Assembly (NCBI GenBank): GCA_007571115.1
Contig: RKSA01000182.1
Location: 1-7,808 of the forward strand
DNA: 7,808 nucleotides
DNA from: Gammaproteobacteria bacterium
GTDB taxonomy: Bacteria > Pseudomonadota > Gammaproteobacteria > Pseudomonadales > Pseudohongiellaceae
Direction: 5' to 3'
Shown one piece after another: positions 5,958 through 7,808 of this stretch. Every line of letters starts with the position of its first letter. Position 1 is the stretch's first letter. The notes below the pieces were generated by a model. It searched no databases. It was given only the letters and a program-made list of their open reading frames with translations, and was not told where the DNA came from. The translations under genes were made by a program, and so were the position numbers.

Positions 5958-6143
5958 ATGTGGCATGATCTAGCGCTAGCGTTCTGTCTGCTCCTCGTTA
6001 TCGAGGGCCTGTTGCCCGCGCTCAACCCGGGCGCCTGGAAGCGCATCGTGCTGACGCTTGCCGAAGCGTCCGAGCGCCACGTTCGCGCTGTCGGCCTGGC
6101 CTTGCTGTTCGGCGGCGCGATCCTGCTCTACATCATCAATTGA
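5958..6143 (+). CDS. DUF2065 (YjeT-like) small membrane protein
   Basis: This is a 61-residue hydrophobic protein with two predicted transmembrane helices (about 3-20 and 43-59). They are joined by a segment containing EGLLPALNPGAWKR, which matches the DUF2065 pattern (EG-x2-P-x3-P-x-AW) known from E. coli YjeT. In E. coli the homologue also lies between hflC and purA, so both position and sequence support the call. Its biochemical role is unknown to me; the neighbourhood suggests a link with the inner-membrane HflKC complex, but adjacency alone does not prove it. ATG 5958 has no clear Shine-Dalgarno. The stop lies 11 bases before the hisZ ATG, so co-transcription with hisZ and purA is likely. 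Confidence 0.9.
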   Translation: MWHDLALAFCLLLVIEGLLPALNPGAWKRIVLTLAEASERHVRAVGLALLFGGAILLYIIN

Positions 6144-6154
6144 CGGGAACCCGA

Positions 6155-7366
6155 ATGAATTCCGCCAAAAGCTGGCTGCTGCCCGATGGCGTCGAGGAGA
6201 TCCTCCCCGAGGAGGCGCGCAAGCTCGAAGGCCTGCGCCGGGAAATCCTCGACTTGTACCGCTGCTGGGGCTATGAGCTCGTCATCACTCCCTTGCTCGA
6301 GTTTCTCGATTCGCTGCTCGTTGGCTCGTCTCGCGATCTCGATTTGCACACTTTCAAGCTGATCGACCAGTTGAGCGGGCAATTGCTCGGCATCCGTGCC
6401 GACATCACTCCCCAGGCAGCGCGGATCGACTCCCACAGGCTGCAGCGCCAAGGTCCGGTGCGGCTCTGCTATGCCGATAGCGTTGTACACGCTCTGCCGA
6501 GAGGCCTGCAGGCGTCGCGGCTGCCGATCCGCGTCGGCGCCGAGTTCTACGGCCACGCCGGGGTCGCCTGCGACATCGAGGTGATCTGCCTGATGCTCGC
6601 GATGTTGCGCCAGGCCGAGGTTGCGAATGTCCATCTGGTGCTCGGTCACGTTGGCATCTATCGCTCGTTGCTTGCCGCCGCCGGAATGGCAGCCGAAGCC
6701 GAGCAGACCTTGTTCGAGGCCGTGCAGCGCAAGGCCTATGGCGAAGTCGAGCAATTGCTCGAGCTCCATGTCGCCGATGCGGCATTGCGCAAGATGCTCG
6801 CCAGGCTCGTCAGGCTCAATGGCGGCGAAGAGGTGCTCAACCAGGCGCGTGACGCCTTTGGCAACGCTCCCGCTGCGGTCGGCACCGCCCTTGACGAGTT
6901 GCTGGCGATCGATGCGGGGGTCAGGAAGCGCATTCCCGGGCTCTCCCTTGACTATGACCTTTGCGAGCTGCGCGGCTATCAGTATCACACCGGAATCGTC
7001 TTCGCTGCGTACACGCCGGGCTATGGCCGCGCTGTCGCCAAGGGAGGCCGTTATGACAATATCGGCGCAGTGTTCGGTCGCGCGCGCCCGGCGACCGGCT
7101 TTGACAGCGACCTGAAAATTCTGGCGCGCCTGACCGGCAGGGAATTCCGGCGCCGCCCGGCAATTCTCGCTCCCGACCACGACTGCCCCAGGCTGGAAGC
7201 GAAAGTCGCCGAGCTGCGCGGAGTCGGCGAAACCGTGATCCACGACGTCGGCGCTGCGGTCGATAATGGCCTCGTCGGCGAACTCGGCTGCGACCGCCGC
7301 CTGGCGCGCCAGGATGGCGAATGGGTCGTGCTGGGAATCCGCAACGACCAGGCGCAAAAGTCATGA
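6155..7366 (+). CDS. hisZ: ATP phosphoribosyltransferase regulatory subunit HisZ
   Basis: HisZ is a catalytically inactive paralogue of histidyl-tRNA synthetase. It assembles with the short form of HisG to make an active, histidine-inhibited ATP-phosphoribosyltransferase, the first step of histidine synthesis. The 403-residue product starts MNSAKSWLLPDGVEEILPEEA, typical of HisZ. RADITPQAARIDSH (81-94) replaces the catalytic motif-2 loop of true HisRS. GGRYDNIG (297-304) and ATGFDSDLK complete the class-II fold, and the anticodon-binding domain of HisRS is absent, as expected. ATG 6155 is preferred over the in-frame TTG at 6140, because it matches the family N-terminus and has CGGGA six bases upstream. 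The stop overlaps the purA start as ATGA. Presence of hisZ implies that a short hisG lies elsewhere in the genome. Confidence 0.95.
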   Translation: MNSAKSWLLPDGVEEILPEEARKLEGLRREILDLYRCWGYELVITPLLEFLDSLLVGSSRDLDLHTFKLIDQLSGQLLGIRADITPQAARIDSHRLQRQGPVRLCYADSVVHALPRGLQASRLPIRVGAEFYGHAGVACDIEVICLMLAMLRQAEVANVHLVLGHVGIYRSLLAAAGMAAEAEQTLFEAVQRKAYGEVEQLLELHVADAALRKMLARLVRLNGGEEVLNQARDAFGNAPAAVGTALDELLAIDAGVRKRIPGLSLDYDLCELRGYQYHTGIVFAAYTPGYGRAVAKGGRYDNIGAVFGRARPATGFDSDLKILARLTGREFRRRPAILAPDHDCPRLEAKVAELRGVGETVIHDVGAAVDNGLVGELGCDRRLARQDGEWVVLGIRNDQAQKS

Positions 7367-7808
7367 CGCAAACCATCGTGGTGCTCGGCGCCCAATGGGG
7401 CGACGAAGGCAAGGGCAAGATTGTCGATCTGCTGACCGGGCAGGCCGAGGTCGTGGTGCGCTTCCAGGGAGGTCACAACGCCGGCCACACCCTGGTTATC
7501 GGCGGTGAGAAAACCGTCTTGCACCTGTTGCCTTCGGGAATCTTGCACGCTGGCGTTCGCTGCGTGATCGGCAACGGCGTGGCATTGAGCATGGAGGCGC
7601 TGCTTTGCGAGATCGAGCGCCTCGAGGAGTGCGGCTTCGAAGTGCGTGACCGGCTCAGCATCAGCAGCGCCTGTCCGCTGCTGCTTCCATCCCACGCCGA
7701 GATCGACAAGGCTCGCGAGGGGCGGCTTCGCGCCGACGCGAAGATCGGAACCACTGGCAGGGGAATCGGGCCAGCCTACGAGGACAAGATCGGCCGCCGT
7801 TCCATCCG
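7363..7808 (+). CDS. purA: Adenylosuccinate synthetase PurA, N-terminal part (3' end outside window)
   Basis: PurA joins IMP and aspartate, using GTP, to give adenylosuccinate, the first committed step of AMP synthesis, in the cytoplasm. The 148 visible residues start MTQTIVVLGAQWGDEGKGK and stay open to the window edge. The full protein is usually about 430 residues, so roughly a third is seen. The GTP-binding loop GDEGKGK is at 13-19 and includes Asp14, equivalent to the catalytic Asp13 of E. coli. GGHNAGHT (36-43) includes His42, equivalent to E. coli His41. The IMP-binding block GTTGRGIGP is at 129-137. ATG 7363 overlaps the hisZ stop as ATGA with only a weak CAGG upstream, so translation is probably coupled to hisZ. 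No separate promoter is visible within the hisZ end. Confidence 0.97.
   Translation, partial: MTQTIVVLGAQWGDEGKGKIVDLLTGQAEVVVRFQGGHNAGHTLVIGGEKTVLHLLPSGILHAGVRCVIGNGVALSMEALLCEIERLEECGFEVRDRLSISSACPLLLPSHAEIDKAREGRLRADAKIGTTGRGIGPAYEDKIGRRSI

Noticed and set aside
4925..6046. Minus-strand open frame antisense to hflC
   Set aside because: Shadow of hflC and its flanks; no recognisable family or start context. The same applies to minus-strand frames at 3720-4736 and 6128-7357.
1..7808. A new defence, mobile or biosynthetic system
   Set aside because: All genes are recognised housekeeping genes in conserved order; no integrase, transposase, toxin-antitoxin pair, CRISPR repeat or RNA gene is visible.

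Overview
The window is a compact, all-plus-strand stretch of a GC-rich (roughly 60%+) bacterial chromosome. Its gene order is mutL (3' part) - miaA - hfq - hflX - hflK - hflC - DUF2065 (YjeT-like) - hisZ - purA (5' part). This order and the protein sequences point to a gammaproteobacterium. The order resembles that of Pseudomonas and other non-enteric gammaproteobacteria more than E. coli, because hisZ lies before purA and MutL carries an endonuclease-type C-terminus. I cannot place it at genus level.

Region by region: 1-800 is the C-terminal domain of MutL, with a Pro/Arg-rich linker at its left edge. 802-1833 is miaA, probably starting at a TTG just after the mutL stop. Its C-terminal tail has been enlarged by degenerate 12-bp tandem repeats. 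The 197-bp miaA-hfq gap (1834-2030) has no gene and is dominated by an in-register 4-bp AGNN repeat of 18 units. 2031-2294 is hfq and 2367-3656 is hflX. The 120-bp hflX-hflK gap holds a 15-bp tandem duplication and -10-like boxes. 3777-5003 (hflK) and 5000-5872 (hflC) overlap by ATGA. After an 85-bp gap with a perfect 8-bp hairpin come the DUF2065 gene (5958-6143), hisZ (6155-7366) and purA (7363 to the window edge, overlapping hisZ by ATGA).

Functionally the block joins mismatch repair (MutL), tRNA A37 modification (MiaA), small-RNA-based regulation (Hfq), ribosome rescue and splitting under stress (HflX), control of the membrane protease FtsH (HflK/HflC), the regulatory subunit of ATP-phosphoribosyltransferase (HisZ) and the first committed step of AMP synthesis (PurA). 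The short gaps and overlaps suggest extensive co-transcription, with likely internal promoters before hfq and hflK.

I see no mobile element, CRISPR array, RNA gene or defence system. The genes are ordinary and conserved. The unusual material is in the miaA tail, the miaA-hfq gap and the hflX-hflK gap, where short tandem repeats have expanded next to regulatory positions.
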